From contig NZ_FZNP01000001.1 of assembly GCF_900188105.1 (NCBI RefSeq), forward strand, positions 62,001 through 126,000: DNA of 64,000 bases, in the 5' to 3' direction. This DNA is from Actinomadura mexicana (GTDB lineage Bacteria; Actinomycetota; Actinomycetes; Streptosporangiales; Streptosporangiaceae). Below the pieces are notes generated by a model, which made no database searches, was not told the origin of the DNA, and saw only the letters and a program-made list of their open reading frames with translations. Shown here one piece after another: positions 43,974-52,580 of the stretch. The translations under genes were made by a program, and so were the position numbers. How positions within the stretch are numbered: the stretch's first letter is position 1; the number at the start of each line of letters is the position of its first letter.

Positions 43974-45479
43974 AATGGATGGGGTGGGGAGATGCCGGAA
44001 CGGACGGCTGTGGTGCTCGGCGGGAGCGTGGCGGGGTTGTGCGCCGCGGGAGTGCTCGCCCGGCACTTCGAGAAGGTGGTCGTGCTGGAGCGGGACCGGC
44101 TTCCGCCGGGTGCCGAGCATCGGCGGGGTGTGCCGCAGAGCAAGCACCCGCACTTCCTTCTCAACTCCGGCCGGCGTGCCATCGGCGAGATCTTCCCCGG
44201 GTTCGAGGAGGCGCTGATCGCCGCGGGCGGGATGCACCTGATGCCGTCGATGGACGCGGCCTACTGCGAGAACGACGGCTGGGCCCCGCGCAAGTCCGGA
44301 TCGATGACGATGGTGTACAGCTCCCGGGTCCTGATCGAGCGGGTCCTGCGCGACAAGGTTCGCGAGCTGCCGGCGATCGAGATCCGCGAGGGCGTGACCG
44401 TCACCGGGCTTCGCACGGCGAGCGGCCGCGTCGAGGGGGTCGAGTACGACGGCGAGGGTCACCTGGCCGCCGGTCTGGTCGTCGACGCTCTGGGGCGCGG
44501 ATCTTCGGTCATCGACTGGCTCGGCGCCGCCGGGTGGGCCGCGCCGCCGGAGAAGACGCTCGACGCCAAGGTCACCTACACCTCGCGCTGGTACGACCTG
44601 CCCCCGGCCGGGCGGCGCCCGGAGACCTGGTGGTGGAAGCACCTGGTCATCACCCCGACGCAGGACGACGGCGACCATCCTGCCGAGCACGAGTTCCTCA
44701 GCAACTTCTTCCCCATCGAAGGAGACCGCGCCATCGTTTGCATGGGGTCGTGGGGTATCGAGATGCCGCGCAAGGCCGAGGCGTTCGAGAACGCGCTGGA
44801 CCGCGTGCGGACACCGGTGTTCGCGCAGGCGGCCCGCGCCTGCACCCCGACCTCCGCGGTGCACCTGACCCGCTCGACCGGTAACAAGTGGCGCCGCTTC
44901 GACCTGCTCGAGGCGCCCCCGGTCGGGCTGGTGTGCGTCGGTGACTCGATCTGCGCCTTCAACCCCTTCTACGCCCAGGGGATGAGCTCCGCCGCCCGTT
45001 CCGCGCTCATCCTCGACGAAGTGCTGCGCAGGCGCGAGGCCATCGACCTCGCGTTCATGCGCGAGTTCCTCCGCATGCAGAAGAAGTCCCTGCAGGTGCC
45101 CTGGATGCTGGCGATGGCCCGCGACCAGGCCTACGACTTCGCGACCGGGACCGAAGTCGCGGCCGCCTGGCGCCGCAGGCTCACCGCGCGCATGAGCTGG
45201 CCGGTCTTCAACGCCATCACCGCCGCGAGCCGCGAGGACGCCTACGTCGAACGGACGTTCGCCCAGGTGTTCAACCTCGACAGGTCACTCGGGCAGATGG
45301 CCGCCGATCCGCGGTTCTGGTTCGGCGTCGCGCGCTACAAGCTCCGGCAACGGCTCGGCCGCACCATCGTCCCCCACGGGTTCGACGACCGGCGGGACCC
45401 GCCCGGCATCGACTTCACCGGATACACCGGCCCCCGCGGCGCCTCACCGGCCCGCGGTGACGACCTCGTCGGCACCTGA
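43971..45479 (+). CDS. FAD-dependent oxidoreductase (squalene-epoxidase/halogenase-like fold)
   Basis: This is a 502-aa protein with 'TAVVLGGSVAGLCAAGVLARHFEKVVVLERDRLP' (FAD loop and acidic beta2 end) and a GD motif 'GLVCVGDSICAFNPFYAQGMSSAARSALIL' near residue 320. The pattern is of group-A monooxygenases or NAD(P)/FAD oxidoreductases acting on lipophilic substrates. The start is either the ATG at 43971, which lacks a ribosome-binding site and would be leaderless, or the ATG at 43992 (MPERTAV...), where GGTGGGGAG abuts the codon. It is followed 16 bases later by a membrane-protein gene and regulated by the divergent TetR protein. Confidence 0.82.
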   Translation: MNGWGGEMPERTAVVLGGSVAGLCAAGVLARHFEKVVVLERDRLPPGAEHRRGVPQSKHPHFLLNSGRRAIGEIFPGFEEALIAAGGMHLMPSMDAAYCENDGWAPRKSGSMTMVYSSRVLIERVLRDKVRELPAIEIREGVTVTGLRTASGRVEGVEYDGEGHLAAGLVVDALGRGSSVIDWLGAAGWAAPPEKTLDAKVTYTSRWYDLPPAGRRPETWWWKHLVITPTQDDGDHPAEHEFLSNFFPIEGDRAIVCMGSWGIEMPRKAEAFENALDRVRTPVFAQAARACTPTSAVHLTRSTGNKWRRFDLLEAPPVGLVCVGDSICAFNPFYAQGMSSAARSALILDEVLRRREAIDLAFMREFLRMQKKSLQVPWMLAMARDQAYDFATGTEVAAAWRRRLTARMSWPVFNAITAASREDAYVERTFAQVFNLDRSLGQMAADPRFWFGVARYKLRQRLGRTIVPHGFDDRRDPPGIDFTGYTGPRGASPARGDDLVGT

Positions 45480-45495
45480 CGCCAGGGAGCGGTTC

Positions 45496-46620
45496 ATGGA
45501 TCACACCTGCGGCTCGGCGGCCGAACGCGTCGCCGGGAAACTCGGTTTCTCCTGCCACGACGCCCCTCCCGTGGTGAGCTTCCGCAACCCGTTCGACCTC
45601 GCCGACGGCACCATGGCGGTCCTCGAACTGCTCGTCATCGGCGGCGCGGTGTTCGCCCTGGTCCACGCCTGGCGGCGGTGGCGGCGCGACGGCGACCCGG
45701 TCAACCTCTCGCTGTGGTTCGCCTCGGTCGCCTACCTGGCCGTGATCGAACCGCCGCTGTACTTCCCCGGCTGGTTCGGGCTGCAGGACCACGTCGGGTT
45801 CATCTTCTCCCACAACGTGTTCACCGTGCAGTTCATGTACGACCGGCTGCCGCTCTACATCGTGGCCTTCTATCCCGCGATCTCGCAGCTCGCCTACGAG
45901 CTCGTCCGGGCGCTGGGGGTCTTCGCACGGCGCGGGCCGCTGGCCGGCTCGGTGGCGGTCGCGTTCGCCTGCCAGGTCTTCTACGAGATCTTCGATCAGC
46001 TCGGCCCCCAGCTGAGGTGGTGGGCGTGGAACACCGCCAACGAGAAGATCAACCAGCCGGCGCTCGCCTCGGTGCCGATGAACAGCATGCTCCTCTTCGC
46101 CTCGGTCTCCTTCGGCGCGATGACCTACCTCGTCGTCCGCCTGGTCGGTGACAGGGACGGCCGGGGAGCGCTCACCGGCGGGCAGATCGGTCTGCGCACC
46201 CTCGTCGCCGGCGCCGTGACGCCCCTGGCGATGATCGTCGTCAGCGCCCCCAGCGGCGCCTTCGAAGGCCGCCTCGGGGTCCAGCGGGCCATCCTCACCG
46301 CCGAGCTCGCCGCGGTCTGGATCGCCGGCCTCGTCCTGCTCGCCGACGCCTGGCGCGCCGGACGCCCCGGCAGGGCCGTCCCGGTGGTGTCGCCGTGGTT
46401 CGCGCGGATCTATCCGGCGCTGTACCTCGGCGTCCACGCCGTCTTCTGGCTCATCGCGCTGCCGGCGTACTTCGCCTCGACCGGCGGCGTCACCGAGCAG
46501 GGCACGCCGACCGGCAGCCTGTGGTACGCCGCGCTGTGCTCCGTCGCGGCCACCGGAACCATCGTGGCCGCGCTCCGCGCGATCATGTCACGGGGGACGG
46601 CGGAGCCTGTGCGATCCTGA
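45496..46620 (+). CDS. Multi-pass membrane protein, unknown function
   Basis: This is a 374-aa protein with eight or nine hydrophobic helices and a conserved-looking polar loop, 'FYEIFDQLGPQLRWWAWNTAN'. Aromatic- and carboxylate-rich loops between helices recall membrane enzymes acting on isoprenoid or lipid substrates, but I do not recognise the family. It begins at ATG 45496 after AGGGAGCGG, 16 bases after the FAD oxidoreductase, and 4 bases before the next TetR gene. The three probably share an mRNA and a lipophilic substrate. Confidence 0.72.
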   Translation: MDHTCGSAAERVAGKLGFSCHDAPPVVSFRNPFDLADGTMAVLELLVIGGAVFALVHAWRRWRRDGDPVNLSLWFASVAYLAVIEPPLYFPGWFGLQDHVGFIFSHNVFTVQFMYDRLPLYIVAFYPAISQLAYELVRALGVFARRGPLAGSVAVAFACQVFYEIFDQLGPQLRWWAWNTANEKINQPALASVPMNSMLLFASVSFGAMTYLVVRLVGDRDGRGALTGGQIGLRTLVAGAVTPLAMIVVSAPSGAFEGRLGVQRAILTAELAAVWIAGLVLLADAWRAGRPGRAVPVVSPWFARIYPALYLGVHAVFWLIALPAYFASTGGVTEQGTPTGSLWYAALCSVAATGTIVAALRAIMSRGTAEPVRS

Positions 46621-46624
46621 GCCC

Positions 46625-47239
46625 ATGGGGCACCACGGCTGGGGAGGCCGGCCTCCCGCATCGGAGGCCGAGGCCCGGCAGCGCATCGTCGACGCGACCA
46701 TCCGCTGCATCGACAGGCACGGCGTCGCGAAGACGACCCTGTCCGACGTCGCGGGCGAGCTCGGCGTCACCCGCCAGACCGTCTACCGCCACTTCGGCCG
46801 CATCAGCGACATCATCGGCGAGGTCGCGGCCCAGGGCGCCGAGTCGTTCGTCGACCGGCTGATCGCCCACCTCCAGGGCATCGGCGACCCCGCCGATGCC
46901 GTGGTCGAGGGCATGATCTTCTGTGTGCGGACCATCCCGAGCGAGCCGCAGCTGAGCCTGCTGCTGCAGCTCGAGGACTCCGCCGCCTTCGGCCGCGGGG
47001 CCACCACCGCGGATGCCATCGCCTACGGCGCGAAGATGCTCCAGCGCTTCCCCGTCGACTGGGCGGCCGCCGGTGTCGGCGAGGAGGACCTCGACGGCCT
47101 AGCCGAGATCGTCATGCGCCTGCTGACCTCACTGCTGCAGCACCCGAGCGAGCCGCCGAAGGACGAAGCCCGGCTCCGCGCGGTACTGAACCGCTGGCTG
47201 GCCCCCGGCCTGCGCGCCGGCGGCGTCAGACGGGGGTGA
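46625..47239 (+). CDS. TetR-family transcriptional regulator
   Basis: This 204-aa protein has 'RIVDATIRCIDRHGVAKTTLSDVAGELGVTRQTVYRHFGRISDIIGEVA', a textbook TetR HTH with an intact recognition helix. The ligand domain has 'VVEGMIFCVRTIPSEPQLSLLL'. It ends the FAD oxidoreductase operon and is convergent with the 420-aa unknown gene, overlapping it by 14 bases. It is a candidate binder of one of the operator pairs at 48541-48726. Confidence 0.87.
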   Translation: MGHHGWGGRPPASEAEARQRIVDATIRCIDRHGVAKTTLSDVAGELGVTRQTVYRHFGRISDIIGEVAAQGAESFVDRLIAHLQGIGDPADAVVEGMIFCVRTIPSEPQLSLLLQLEDSAAFGRGATTADAIAYGAKMLQRFPVDWAAAGVGEEDLDGLAEIVMRLLTSLLQHPSEPPKDEARLRAVLNRWLAPGLRAGGVRRG

Positions 47240-48488
47240 TGGGCAGGGGGCGGCGCGGCTGGAAGGTGAAGGCGGTGCCGGTGCTGAAGCGGACGACGGC
47301 CACCTCGTCGGGCTCCGGGGTCGGGTGGTCGCGGCGGACGACGGTCAGTTGCCATTCGTCGTCGCCGGGACCGTCCACCTCGACGTCGAGGTGGACGTCC
47401 GCGGCGCGGACGGCGGCCTGGAGCGCGGTCGTCCATCCGGGGCCGCAGAGGGAGATCCAGGCGCTGTCCTCATGCGCGGGGGACGGACGGACGACGACGT
47501 TCGCGCCGCTGATGTCGGCGTCGACGTAGGCGGCGGGGTTGAGGAGGGGGTGCACCGCGAGGAGGCGGGCCGCTCCCTCCGGGTCGCGCGGCAGGTCCAG
47601 GGCGCGGACGAGCCGCTCGGCGGCGACACCGGCGATGCCGACGAGTTGCTTGCGGCGGATGCGGAGCAGTTCTTCGGCGCCGGCGGCCCGGCGGGCCACC
47701 GAGAGCGTGAAGGCCCGGTTGAGCAGGTGCATCTGGAGGCAGACCTCGTCGGCGATCCGGGACAGCGCGGAACGGGAGAAGGCGGCGAAGTCGAGGTCGC
47801 GGAGCAGGGGCCCGGAGTAGTCGGCGAGCCCGTCGTCGGACGAGTCGATCGGTGCGAGTTCGAGGGTCGCCGCGCGGGAACGCTCGTTGTCGGCGAGGAG
47901 GGGGATGCCCTCCGCGTCCGGGTGCGACTCATCGATGATCACGGTCCACGCGCAGTGGGGGTGCCGGTCGGCGGGCCTGCGCGGCGGCCGGTGGATCGGC
48001 CGCACCTGGGCCTTGGGGTTGGTCGCGACCGCGGTGGCGTCGAAGGTGGGGTCCTCGATGTCGTGGCACATGGACCGGACGTAGTCGTCGCCCATCGGCT
48101 CCACGTCCATCAGGGCGCCGCAGTGGTCGAGGTGGAACTCGCCGTGCCACCGGTCGTGGACGGTGTAGCGGAAGTCCATGAACTGCGGTGGGGCGCCGAT
48201 GTCGAGCTGGAGGCCCTTGAAGATGGTCGGGACGTCGCCCTTCCCGGGCTCGCCCGGGGCGTAGCCGAGCGCCCGCTGCATCCGCCTGGTGTAGATCGGG
48301 CTCGATGCCGCCCACTCCTCGATCGCGATCCGCGCCATCTCCTCCCTTCCGAACGCGGAGATGCACCACGCCATCCCGGAGCGGTCGATGAGCTGCCCGA
48401 TCAGGAGCAGCTCGGGTACGGCGACCGCGAGCTCCCCGCGGGTCAGGCCGGCGTACCGGCCCGGAGGTGTCACCGGCGGGTGGGCCAT
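47226..48488 (-). CDS. Conserved actinobacterial protein of unknown function, 420 aa
   Basis: I do not recognise the family. A central block rich in Cys, His and Asp ('HDRWHGEFHLDHCGALMDVEPMGDDYVRSMCHDIEDPTFDATAVATNP', about 110-160) looks like a metal or catalytic site and is the best-conserved-looking part. The C-terminal half is helical, ending with a beta-rich segment. No membrane segment or signal peptide is present. The ATG at 48488 has AAGGAGAG upstream. It is divergent from the amine-dehydrogenase-like reductase across a 455-bp region carrying four operator-like palindromes, so it probably belongs to the same regulon as the reductase, SDR and P450. Confidence 0.72.
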   Translation of the reverse strand: MAHPPVTPPGRYAGLTRGELAVAVPELLLIGQLIDRSGMAWCISAFGREEMARIAIEEWAASSPIYTRRMQRALGYAPGEPGKGDVPTIFKGLQLDIGAPPQFMDFRYTVHDRWHGEFHLDHCGALMDVEPMGDDYVRSMCHDIEDPTFDATAVATNPKAQVRPIHRPPRRPADRHPHCAWTVIIDESHPDAEGIPLLADNERSRAATLELAPIDSSDDGLADYSGPLLRDLDFAAFSRSALSRIADEVCLQMHLLNRAFTLSVARRAAGAEELLRIRRKQLVGIAGVAAERLVRALDLPRDPEGAARLLAVHPLLNPAAYVDADISGANVVVRPSPAHEDSAWISLCGPGWTTALQAAVRAADVHLDVEVDGPGDDEWQLTVVRRDHPTPEPDEVAVVRFSTGTAFTFQPRRPLPITPV

Positions 48489-48540
48489 CTGCGGCTCTCC
48501 TTGGTCTCACGGGCGGGCAAGGATGCGGATGGCGTCATAG

Positions 48541-48554
48541 TAGAACGCGTTCCA
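48541..48554. promoter_or_regulatory. KstR-like TetR operator, copy 1
   Basis: TAGAACGCGTTCCA fits the TnnAACnnGTTnnA palindrome described for the mycobacterial/rhodococcal steroid regulator KstR. It lies 53 bases upstream of the unknown 420-aa gene (minus strand). The match is by eye. Confidence 0.6.
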
Positions 48555-48572
48555 GCCAAACTGGAAGAGTGT

Positions 48573-48588
48573 CCGGACAGGTGTCCGG
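48573..48588. promoter_or_regulatory. Second-type palindrome, copy 1 (GGACA-GG-TGTCC core)
   Basis: CCGGACA (48573-48579), GG, TGTCCGG (48582-48588): perfect 7-bp arms with a 2-base centre. It shares its core with the site at 48641. Confidence 0.55.
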
Positions 48589-48613
48589 GTAGTCGGCCGA
48601 CCGGCAGCCGCCA

Positions 48614-48643
48614 TTGCGGTGACGCCGAGGGGCGCCTTATGCT
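48614..48643 (+). promoter_or_regulatory. Promoter toward the reductase/SDR genes
   Basis: TTGCGG (48614-48619) and TATGCT (48638-48643) are separated by 18 bases. The -10 box runs into the palindrome at 48641, so occupancy of that palindrome should block transcription. Confidence 0.45.
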
Positions 48644-48658
48644 GGACATGTGTCCAGC
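48641..48658. promoter_or_regulatory. Second-type palindrome, copy 2 (GGACA-TG-TGTCC core)
   Basis: GCTGGACA (48641-48648), TG, TGTCCAGC (48651-48658): perfect 8-bp arms. It overlaps the -10 box of the rightward promoter. Confidence 0.6.
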
Positions 48659-48712
48659 CAACTGACCGGTGCGACGCGGTGAGCACCGAGAACGGTCACC
48701 AGCACACCGCTC

Positions 48713-48726
48713 GATAACGCGTTCTA
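48713..48726. promoter_or_regulatory. KstR-like TetR operator, copy 2
   Basis: GATAACGCGTTCTA shares the AACGCGTTC core with copy 1 and departs from the KstR consensus only at the first T. It lies downstream of the rightward promoter, a roadblock position. Confidence 0.5.
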
Positions 48727-48943
48727 CCACCTATGCCGGCGGAGAAGGTCGAGCCGTTCGCCGCACCCTGGGAGGACCGCAGGTGCACGCCGATCGGGCC
48801 CCCGGCTCGCACTCCCCCAGCGCCCGATCGGTCGACGCGCCCGGCTCGGGCGGTGCGCCGGGCGTCCGCCGAAACGGTCCCGCCGCCCGGCCGCCCCGGT
48901 CCCCGTGAACGACCGGCACCGTTCTCACCCGTCGAGGAGCATC

Positions 48944-50029
48944 ATGGCCATCCGCGTCCTGCACGTGGCCACCGGCAACGTCGGCCGCATCGCCCTGGCA
49001 CAGCTGATCGAGGATCCCCGCTTCGAACTGGCCGGGCTGGTCGTGTCGAGTCCCGGGAAGGTCGGGCGCGACGCCGGCGAGCTCGCCGGGCTCGACGTGG
49101 TCACGGGGGTCGCGGCCACCGCCGATCTGGAGGCGGCCCTCGCCGCGCGGCCGGAGTGCACCGTCTACTGCGCGATCGGCGAGACCCGGCTGCTCGACGC
49201 CCTCGCCGACATCGGGAGGATCCTCGCCGCGGGCAGCAACGTCGTCGCCTCCTCGCCGGTGCCGCTGATCTACCCCTGGGGCCTGCTGCCGGACCGCATG
49301 ATCCGTCCCGTCGAGGACGCCTGCCGGGCGGGCGGCACGAGCATCTTCGTCACCGGAGTGGACCCCGGCTGGGTGAACGACCTGCTGCCCTTCGCGATCG
49401 CGAGCACCTGCCAGCGGGTGGAGCAGGTGCGCTGCTCGGAGATCGCCGACTACGCGAGCTACGACGGCGGCCCGGTCATGTTCGACTTCATGGGCTTCGG
49501 ACGTCCCGTGGGGGACCTGCCGAAGATCCTGCGACCGGGGATGCTGGCCGCGTCGTGGGGCGTCAGCCTCCGGATGCTGGCCCGGGGGTTCGGTTTCGAG
49601 CTCGACGAGATCACCGAGTGGTTCGAGCAGGAGCCGGCGCCGGAGGCGTTCGACGTGGCCGCCGGGCACATCCCCGCGGGCGGGATGGCGGCCGTCCGGT
49701 TCCAGATCAGCGGCGTCGTCGGCGGCAGGGAGGTCCTCGTCATCGACCACACGACCCGGCTGCGCGGCGACCTGCGCCCGGACTGGCCGCAGCCGGCGCA
49801 GGACGGCGGCTCCTACCGGGTCGAGATCGTCGGTGAGCCGTCCTACCGCGTCGACGTCTGCCCGACCAGCGCCAAGGGGGACCACAACTACGCCGCCATC
49901 GCCGCGGGCGCCGGGCGCGTCGTCAACGCGATCCCCGACGTCATCGCGGCGCCGCCGGGACTGCGGACTCCGCTCGACCTGCCTTTCACCACCGCCCGCG
50001 GCGTCTTCGCGGCGGCGCTGACCGACTAG
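48944..50029 (+). CDS. NAD(P)H-dependent amine dehydrogenase/dihydrodipicolinate-reductase-like protein
   Basis: This 361-aa protein starts 'MAIRVLHVATGNVGRIALAQLIEDP', a Rossmann loop with the ATGNVG variant found in the DapB-like amine-dehydrogenase family common in mycobacteria and actinomycetes. Further landmarks are 'GSNVVASSPVPLIYPW' and 'FVTGVDPGWVNDLLPF'. Such proteins reduce ketones or imines of bulky substrates; many sit in steroid- and lipid-related clusters. The ATG at 48944 follows GAGGAG by 5 bases. It is first in the rightward set with the SDR. Confidence 0.83.
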   Translation: MAIRVLHVATGNVGRIALAQLIEDPRFELAGLVVSSPGKVGRDAGELAGLDVVTGVAATADLEAALAARPECTVYCAIGETRLLDALADIGRILAAGSNVVASSPVPLIYPWGLLPDRMIRPVEDACRAGGTSIFVTGVDPGWVNDLLPFAIASTCQRVEQVRCSEIADYASYDGGPVMFDFMGFGRPVGDLPKILRPGMLAASWGVSLRMLARGFGFELDEITEWFEQEPAPEAFDVAAGHIPAGGMAAVRFQISGVVGGREVLVIDHTTRLRGDLRPDWPQPAQDGGSYRVEIVGEPSYRVDVCPTSAKGDHNYAAIAAGAGRVVNAIPDVIAAPPGLRTPLDLPFTTARGVFAAALTD

Positions 50030-50056
50030 GGCACCCCGACAGAAGGGACGGCGACC

Positions 50057-50794
50057 ATGGGACGTGTGGACGGGAAGATCGCTCTGATCAGCGGCGGGGC
50101 CCGCGGCATCGGCGCGGCCAGTGCCCGGGCCCTGGCCGCCGAGGGCGCCAGGATCGTCATCGGCGACATCCTCGACGACGAGGGCAAGGCCGTGGCGGAC
50201 GAGCTCGGCGACTCCGGACGCTACGTGCACCTCGACGTGACCAGCGAGGACGACTGGGCGGCCGCCGTCCAGACCACCGTCGCCGAGTTCGGCGCGCTGA
50301 ACGTGCTGTTCAACAACGCGGGGATCGCCAACGGCGCGTCCATCAACCGTTTCAAGCCGGAGAAGTGGCGGCAGATCCTGGACGTCAACCTCACCGGCCC
50401 GTTCCTCGGCATCCGCGCGGCCACCGACGCGCTGATCGCCGCCGGGGGCGGTTCGATCATCAACAACTCCTCCATCGAGGGCCTTCGCGGCACCTCCTGG
50501 GCGCACGGCTACGTGGCCTCGAAGTGGGGGCTGCGGGGCCTGACCAAGTCGGTCGCCGTGGAGCTCGCCCCGCACGGCGTCCGGGTCAACTCGCTGCACC
50601 CCGGCCTCATCCGGACGCCGCTCACCGAAGGCATCCCCGACGACATGGTCCCGATACCCCTCGGACGTCCCGGCCTGCCCGAGGACGTCGCCTCCTTCGT
50701 CGTCTTCCTCGCCAGCGACGAGTCGTCCTTCGCCACCGGATCCGAGTTCGTCATCGACGGAGGCACCGTCCAGCAGATCCCCCACAAGAGCTGA
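50057..50794 (+). CDS. SDR-family oxidoreductase (3-alpha/20-beta-hydroxysteroid or glucose dehydrogenase-like)
   Basis: This 245-aa classical SDR has TGxxxGIG-type 'SGGARGIGAAS', 'NNAGIANG', the catalytic Ser in 'SIINNSSIEG', 'YVASKWG' (Tyr, Lys), and 'FVIDGGTVQQ' at the C terminus. It closely resembles the hydroxysteroid dehydrogenase subgroup. Spacing of 27 bases from the reductase suggests one transcript. The substrate is probably a secondary alcohol or ketone on a bulky molecule. Confidence 0.88.
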   Translation: MGRVDGKIALISGGARGIGAASARALAAEGARIVIGDILDDEGKAVADELGDSGRYVHLDVTSEDDWAAAVQTTVAEFGALNVLFNNAGIANGASINRFKPEKWRQILDVNLTGPFLGIRAATDALIAAGGGSIINNSSIEGLRGTSWAHGYVASKWGLRGLTKSVAVELAPHGVRVNSLHPGLIRTPLTEGIPDDMVPIPLGRPGLPEDVASFVVFLASDESSFATGSEFVIDGGTVQQIPHKS

Positions 50795-51115
50795 CCCGCG
50801 GCGGGCCGGCCGCCTCGTCCGCGACGTCCTGCCGTCCCTTGGCGACCGTGGCACACCTGCGCGGTCGCGGTCGGGAACAGCGCGGTCGGGAACAGCATGG
50901 CCACCTCGCACACGTGCCGTCCCGGCGAGAGGGCGGCGCAGAGCCTGGCGACGGCGTCGGCGAGGACGCGGTGGTGCCGGGCCTTCCGGGTCTTTGTTTA
51001 CAGCAAATACCACACGAAACGACATATGGCCTAATTCGTGAATATCTTGCCGCGAGGTGATCACAGAGGAAAGGATGGACCATCTGTCACTTACCTCATC
51101 TCCGAATGGGACAGA
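50795..51115 (+). other. Gap between SDR and P450 genes, 321 bp
   Basis: No gene is supported. Bases 50990-51115 are markedly AT-richer than the surroundings and carry TTTACA (50997-51002) followed by CATATG (51023-51028). They probably contain the P450 promoter, with an atypical 20-base spacer. Confidence 0.35.
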
Positions 51116-52339
51116 ATGACGACGAGCCCCCTGCCCCCCTTCCCCGCCGCGAACGAGAACCCGCTCGACACCTGCCGGCGGCTGCGGGAGATCGCCCCCG
51201 TGGTCGAGGTGGAGTTCCCCGGCGGAGTCCCCGCCTACCTGGCGCTGACCCACGACGCCGTCCGGGAGATCCTCGCCGGCGACAACCGGACCTTCCTGCG
51301 CGACCCGCGGCACTGGCCCGCCCTGCACGACGGGTCGATCGCCGAGGACTGGCCGCTGCGCGCCATCGTCGAGGGCGGCCACCTGTCCACCAAGGACGGC
51401 GCCGACCACCGCCGGCTGCGCGGCCTGATCGGCAAGGCGTTCACGCCCGCGCGGGTGCAGGCGCTGGAGCCGCGCGTCCGCAGCATCGTGGAGGGCCTGC
51501 TTGACGACGTCGTGTCCGCCGGAGAGGTCGTCGACCTGGTCCCCGCCTTCACCGAGGCGCTGCCGATGTGGGTGATCTGCGAGCTGTTCGGCGTCCCCGC
51601 CGAGGACCGCCCCCTGATGCGCGAGTGGACCGCGACGCTGCTCGCGCACACCACTCCGCCCGAGGCGGCGTTCGCGACGCAGAACGCGCTGCAGGCCTAC
51701 CTGCACGAACTGGCGGAGAGCAAGCAGAGGGCACCCGGCGACGACCTCACCTCCGGTCTGGTCGAGGCCCGCGACGAGGGCGACCGGCTCACCACCGACG
51801 AACTGGTCGGCGTGCTGTGGCTGATGCTCGTCGCCGGCCACGAGACCACCGTCCACCTGCTCGGGCACGCCGTGGTGGCGCTGTCCCAGAACCCCGGCCA
51901 GCTCGAACTGGCCAAGGCCGAGGACCGGTGGGCCGACGTGGTCGAGGAGACCCTGCGCTACCGCCACTCGGTGATGATGACGAGCTGGCGCTTCACCGCG
52001 GAGGAGGTGACCGTCGCCGGGGTGCGCATCCCCGAGGGCCGGGCCGTCGGCGTGGCCTACCAGGCGAGCGGCCTCGACCCGGCCGAGCACGGCGAGGACG
52101 CGGACCGCTTCGACATCACCCGGGAGCGGAACGGGCGCATCGGCTTCGGCCACGGCCCCCGGTACTGCATCGGCGCGTCACTGGCCCGCCTGGAGGGCCG
52201 GCTGGCGCTCGCCGCGCTGTACCGGCGGCTGCCGGACCTCGCCCTCGCCGTCGACCCGGACGACATCCCCTACTCGCCCTCGTTCTTCACGGTCGGCCCG
52301 CTCAGCCTGCCGGTCGCCCTCGGCCCCGTCCGGCCCTGA
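51116..52339 (+). CDS. Cytochrome P450
   Basis: This is a 407-aa class-I bacterial P450 with I-helix 'LMLVAGHETTVHLL', ExxR in 'VEETLRYRHS', and heme loop 'FGHGPRYCIGASLARLE', all intact. Redox partners (ferredoxin, ferredoxin reductase) are not adjacent. The ATG at 51116 (MTTSPLPPF) is favoured; a longer form from 51038 adds 26 unlikely residues. It stands between the SDR and the conservon, separated from the latter by a strong terminator, so it is more likely tied to the reductase/SDR side. The substrate is unknown. Confidence 0.9.
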   Translation: MTTSPLPPFPAANENPLDTCRRLREIAPVVEVEFPGGVPAYLALTHDAVREILAGDNRTFLRDPRHWPALHDGSIAEDWPLRAIVEGGHLSTKDGADHRRLRGLIGKAFTPARVQALEPRVRSIVEGLLDDVVSAGEVVDLVPAFTEALPMWVICELFGVPAEDRPLMREWTATLLAHTTPPEAAFATQNALQAYLHELAESKQRAPGDDLTSGLVEARDEGDRLTTDELVGVLWLMLVAGHETTVHLLGHAVVALSQNPGQLELAKAEDRWADVVEETLRYRHSVMMTSWRFTAEEVTVAGVRIPEGRAVGVAYQASGLDPAEHGEDADRFDITRERNGRIGFGHGPRYCIGASLARLEGRLALAALYRRLPDLALAVDPDDIPYSPSFFTVGPLSLPVALGPVRP

Positions 52340-52349
52340 CGCCCCCCGT

Positions 52350-52391
52350 CCCGGTCCGGCGGCCGGCCGCCGACGGGGCCGCCGGACCGGG
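52350..52391 (+). terminator. Strong terminator hairpin after the P450 gene
   Basis: The arms 52350-52364 and 52377-52391 are perfect 15-bp reverse complements (CCCGGTCCGGCGGCC / GGCCGCCGGACCGGG) with a 12-base loop, 10 bases after the stop. Confidence 0.75.
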
Positions 52392-52580
52392 ATGCCTGCG
52401 GGGACCCGCGCTCATCCCGCTCACCAGCCCCGCGGCTGGAAAGATCCACCATTTCTTGTGATCACCTGTGCGCCCGAGCGTTTTGGTGCATCCTTGTCAC
52501 GCCTTATACCGATATGACCGCCGTGCAACAGGTGAAATAGTCCTGCGCGCCAGTCACCGACGCTCACAGGGACACGAGGG

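Larger units (their letters stand above)
48489..48943. other. Divergent control region, 455 bp
   Basis: No gene is present. It contains two KstR-like sites (48541-48554, 48713-48726), two GGACAnnTGTCC palindromes (48573-48588, 48641-48658) and a promoter facing right. Bases 48730-48940 before the reductase start look like an untranslated leader. Confidence 0.6.

Noticed and set aside
48731..52153. Very long minus-strand open frame opposite the reductase, SDR and P450 genes
   Set aside because: Composition is that of an antisense GC3 shadow; the plus strand encodes clear enzyme motifs throughout.
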